Assembly: GCF_027744825.2 (NCBI RefSeq)
Contig: NC_071347.1
Coordinates: forward strand, 21,705,001-21,769,000
Direction of reading: 5' to 3'
DNA from: Synchiropus splendidus
Taxonomy: Eukaryota > Chordata > Actinopteri > Syngnathiformes > Callionymidae
DNA length: 64,000 nucleotides
Part shown: positions 60,177 through 64,000 of the stretch, in pieces
Layout of the letters: each line of letters begins with the position of its first letter
Numbering within the stretch: the stretch's first letter is position 1
The notes under the pieces: model-generated
Databases searched by the model: none
Seen by the model: only the letters and a program-made list of their open reading frames with translations
What the model was told of the DNA's origin: nothing
Position numbers and translations under genes: made by a program

Positions 60177-61440
60177 GAAGACTGCTCTGAGCAGTTTGTG
60201 TCCTCGGATGATCCACAACAAAACATCAGAACATCTTTGATCGAGGATTTCTAATGAAGTCATGTGACATTCATACACTTCCTGCGAGTCCTTCAACACC
60301 CGTCCATGGGTTAATGAGTCACTCTGTGAGCCAGTGCAACGAGAAGAAACAGGTTCATCACAGAGCGACAGTGTCGACATAAATAAGGGCAGAAAGCACT
60401 TCCAATTCAAAATAAGAAACTCGGCACGATAAACACTGTGACTGTCTGTGCAATTGTTTGCCACTGTGAAGGATGTTAAACCTGGGCAACAGTGTGAGTG
60501 ACTCATTTCCCTCTGGAGGGAGAGAAGTGTCAATGATGCAATGAGTCCCATCCGAGTATATGTGACCCACTGGAACTCATGACCACATAAGCCGACGAGT
60601 CATTGGATTGGTATTTTTTTTCTTCTTCTTTTCTTTCGTTGAGGAAATTAGTTAAAGGAGATTCGTGACTCATGGGTCAGTACACTCATTTCTCTCAAAT
60701 AAGTTGCAACATTCAAACAAAGTGTATTTTTTCATGTTTCTTTTCCAGTTCAACATCATTTTTTTACTTTTCTCTTTGCTTCCACTAAAGAGTGAGCAGT
60801 AAGTGATGTTGTTTTTTTCAACAATCAGTATTTCTTTGTGTGATGGATGATAGAAGTTTCCCAAAGCACTGTCTTTTGTCAACTGTTTTTATTTATTTAT
60901 TTATTTACTTTTCCTTCCTGAGGAGTGTTATTGGTGCATTGAATTCATTAAAATTATATTTTGGATTTTGATATAGCCAGCCTTTAACCTCTAGGTTTTT
61001 TAAATGAAGTTGACAGTTTACATTTTTGGAAACTGTAAGGGATTTTCTTCTTACTCCAGTCAGAAAAGGGATTCCACTATTCCCAATTTACCCAATCTTG
61101 TCCCACTTTTATTGTCAAGTTATTTTTTCGTCATTGACTAAAGAAGAGGTGTTTACTTATTTATTTTATATCTCGTATTTTAGCTTATTGATTTAATAAC
61201 TAAAACATTTTTATTTGTATTTTATTGTACATTAAATTAATTAATCACTCACCATTTGTCATTTTTTCATTTTTTTCCCCAACAGTTTTATTACATTTTC
61301 ATTTATGTCACTGTTCTGTGAAAGTCCATGTTATTATTTCGCGACGTTCATTTCAGCACTTAAAACCACTTTTGTGTTTGTTTACCCCATTTATTAATAT
61401 TACTAATTTGTTCTTCTGTTTATTCCCCTCATGAGGTCAT

Positions 61441-61602
61441 GAAGGACTCGAGTGTATCCCACCAAACACAGGTACAGGAGGAGGGGGACAGCCTGGACAG
61501 ATCTCCAGGACACAAAACGACAGACAACCACTCACACACACTTGCACCATTTAGAGTCATCCGCTAAATACTGGGCAGTGGGAGGAAACCACAGGAAGAT
61601 CA
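61441..61602 (+). repeat. Old fish retroelement tail remnant
   Basis: ACAGACAACCACTCACACAC, CACCATTTAGAGTCATCC and GCAGTGGGAGGAAACCACAG keep the order of the well-known teleost repeat tail (ACAGACAACCATTCACACTC...AATTTAGAGTC...GTGGGAGGAAACC). Strongly diverged. Confidence 0.65.
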
Positions 61603-64000
61603 AACAGACTATTATTTCCAAAGCTCCAAACCCAAATTGCTGATGAAACGCCTGGAAGTGCCGTCACTGGTCGGCAGATTAGCAGACGTACTTTGATCAG
61701 ACTGGAGTTGCTCTGCAGCTCCAACACAGCAGCAACGCAGCAGCACACTCCTGACAACCCCAAAGCAGCGATGGCTCAGGTCCAGGCCGGCGCTCTGTGA
61801 CGGTGAATCAATACAAAGCCGAATATGATGAATATAAAAGAGCGAGTGGGGGCTGATGATATTCACAGCGGCTCCCCAGAGCCACGCAGACACACTCCCT
61901 GCTCTCCTTCTGATATCAAACTTCAGCGCGTCTTCACAGCCGCTCGCTCCGACAGAGACGCTCCACTTGTTTGGAGTTTGTGATTGAACTCCATCCAAAC
62001 TGAAAAATAATGACTTCGCCATCGTCATGAAGTCGTGTTGCTGTTGAGGTTCCAGCTTCAACTGAAACATCGATTGATGAGTCCAGGTGGCGGCTTCAAG
62101 TCGATGATGTGATCAGGCGTCAGAGATGGAGCGCTTTAGAGCGCCGTCCTGTAGAAGCCTCCACAGCTGAGTCACAGGAAACCTCACCACAGCTCCACAG
62201 AGCTTAGTGCAGAGCAGGAGTCGAGATGGCAGTAGGTGTGAATGACGCTCTCTGTTGGCAAGTCCTCTCCACATGGATACGTTATCTCAAATTATTTATC
62301 GGATGGGTTTTTGAGCAGTTCTCATTGGGGCACCACAGGGCACTGTCCATTCACTGTTTCTTTTTACTCTGGAAAATCTAGTGGTGGAGGAGATACTCAC
62401 CAGTGTGGAACACCAGCTACTACAGCAGCAGACCAACGAGAAGAAGAAACTGAAGGGACCTTTTCTTGAAGATGCTGAGGTTCTTCTGTGTGAACAGCAG
62501 ATGTTCTACCACTCAATAGCAGACAGCTTCTTTGCTGGGGCATGGACTACATGGTTGAAGAGTGAGTGGCCTTGTCTGAGCAGTCTCTCTTCTCCACTTT
62601 GGACTGTTTGCTTCTGCGTTGATGGTGAAGCTTGACTTTTCTATAGCTTTTTTCTGATTATAGACTTTGTATTTTTTGACTTTTTCCACTGAATTTTTTA
62701 ACACTATTATTATGTTTCTCAAGGATTTCTGCAGGTGGACATCAGAATCAGCCAACAGGGCAGATGAGAGATGAAAAATGTATCAGCGACAGCATCATGC
62801 ATCAAGTCGGTAAATAATCGATGTCAACACTGGTGTTGAATCATCAAAATGACAGTGATGCTTGAGTAGCTGCATGGCAGGGTGAGGCAGGATGCGTGAT
62901 AATTCTTTTATAGTTGAAGCCTTAAAACCTGTTTAAATAAACGCTCTCCCTGCCCTTGTTGCCAACAATGGGCCGAACACAAGCCTAGTATATAGCCGCA
63001 ATACAGACCCAAAGATATCATGAAATATATAGAATTAATGTACTTGAACTGGAGAGGAAAACCAGTGCTGTGAACTGTATTTGTCATCTTCAAATGAATC
63101 ATCACTTCAGCAGCTCATCACCGTCAACGTGTCTGTTTCATTCCCTCTCTTGTTTTCGCTGGTGTTTTGTTTTACATTCTGATTTAATAATAAAAGACTG
63201 TTTTCTCAGCTGATATTTATGCGCCTCAGAAGAAAACAAATCTGCTGAAATCGTTGCCGACAGCAGATTGAATTCCGTGCATCTCTGCTTAAAGGTTTCA
63301 TTTAAGAATATTGGTTTTCTGTTATTCTGTGGGATAAATGGGCGCTCTAGCGAGAGTCACGGCGGAACCCGTCCGCTGCTCGCTCTCCTCCTCAGACGAT
63401 CTATTGGCCGGTAAGTAGACTCTCAAGGAAACATGCATGAGGGTCACGGCGCAATCAGGCGCTCGGCTAACACACGCGGAGAGCCTCATACATTATTCAA
63501 GTCCGGAGTCTGGACTGGAGTCTCCAGTCAGCTGCAGCGGGTCGGTTTGTTCCGACACTGATCTGGTCGGACGAATGTGAGAGAGGCCCGTCGTCCTCAG
63601 CGTAAGAGGAAGAACTCCTGCGCGGGATCAGGACGCCAAACTTTCTCCTACGTGTTCTCGTGAAATGCCTTCACCAGGAGAGGTCATTAGCGGCTGCTTT
63701 TATTCATCGCAAATACGTTTTAATGCCTCTTTTCTCTCCAGTGAGAAGCAACAGAACATGATGAATAAAGAGAACCGAAGTGAGCTAGTTAAGAAGGTGG
63801 TTTTGTTTTTAAGTTTGCCTCCTACACTTCAGAGTAGAATGTGTGTCTCCATGGACAAACTTTTTGCTCACAAGGCTGGGGAAGCTGGCTGGAAACAAAG
63901 GAGTGTGGGAAAGTAAAGTGGTTCATTTTCTCCTGCTTATTCCTATGCCAGGTCTTTATGGGCCGCATTCTGGGGACATCCGTCAACACACTGACACCTA

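Larger units (their letters stand above)
50638..64000. other. Probable first intron / 5' flank of galnt18
   Basis: No coding exon could be supported in 13 kb. The open frames are short, lack domains and do not extend the galnt18 frame, which needs an upstream exon ending in phase 1 with a membrane anchor. The DNA holds CA-rich tracts (51,640-51,700; 51,950-51,990), retroelement-tail remnants and a (GT)n run. The end at 63,330-63,640 is CpG-richer, with an acceptor- and donor-like pair near 63,394 and 63,410 on the + strand. Confidence 0.5.

Noticed and set aside
63665..63916. 83-codon + strand frame near the right edge
   Set aside because: No recognisable domain, no conserved motif and no clear splice context; could be chance in CpG-bearing DNA.

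Overview
The window is vertebrate nuclear DNA, almost certainly from a ray-finned (teleost) fish. Genes are split by GT-AG introns, there are AATAAA signals and CpG-rich promoters, and the introns are short to moderate. The gene order bmal1 - btbd10 - pth matches human 11p15, and many repeats are of fish type. I assigned exons by joining splice sites whose phases agree, so each coding model below is in frame from end to end.

Left part (1-6,400, + strand): the clock transcription factor gene bmal1 (arntl1), with 16 coding exons encoding 616 aa, plus one upstream exon that is in frame with it. An intron holds a CpG-rich block with a ROR-type element and an E-box; another holds a 14-bp minisatellite. 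Tail to tail with it, about 150 bp between the poly(A) signals, lies btbd10 on the - strand (6,540 to about 18,060). Its introns are inflated by an 811-bp G-poor repeat unit. Its 5' exon would carry a uORF ending on the main start codon.

Middle part (18,480-27,700): a compact parathyroid hormone gene (pth, - strand, 94-aa precursor), an unrecognised lysine-rich probable nuclear protein gene (+ strand, 329 aa, with PP1- and CtBP-type docking motifs), and the dicistronic pyurf-pigy transcription unit (- strand), where PreY and PIG-Y are encoded one after the other with 17 nt between stop and start. Intergenic DNA between these carries repeat remnants.

Right part (27,690-64,000): galnt18 (- strand), a GalNAc-transferase-family gene. 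Ten exons, 2 to 11, encode the last 530 residues between 50,637 and 28,061. The first exon, with the membrane anchor, was not found; it probably lies past the right edge, which would make 50,638-64,000 mostly its first intron. The introns carry a dispersed family of about 180-bp repeats, one intact-looking MITE, microsatellites and old retroelement tails.

The genes do not form one pathway: bmal1 is circadian, btbd10 is linked to Akt signalling, pth is a calcium hormone, pyurf/pigy serve mitochondrial methyltransferase/complex I support and GPI-anchor synthesis, and galnt18 belongs to O-glycosylation. I found no tRNA, rRNA or CRISPR array. Which teleost paralogue (a or b) each gene represents cannot be decided from the window alone.
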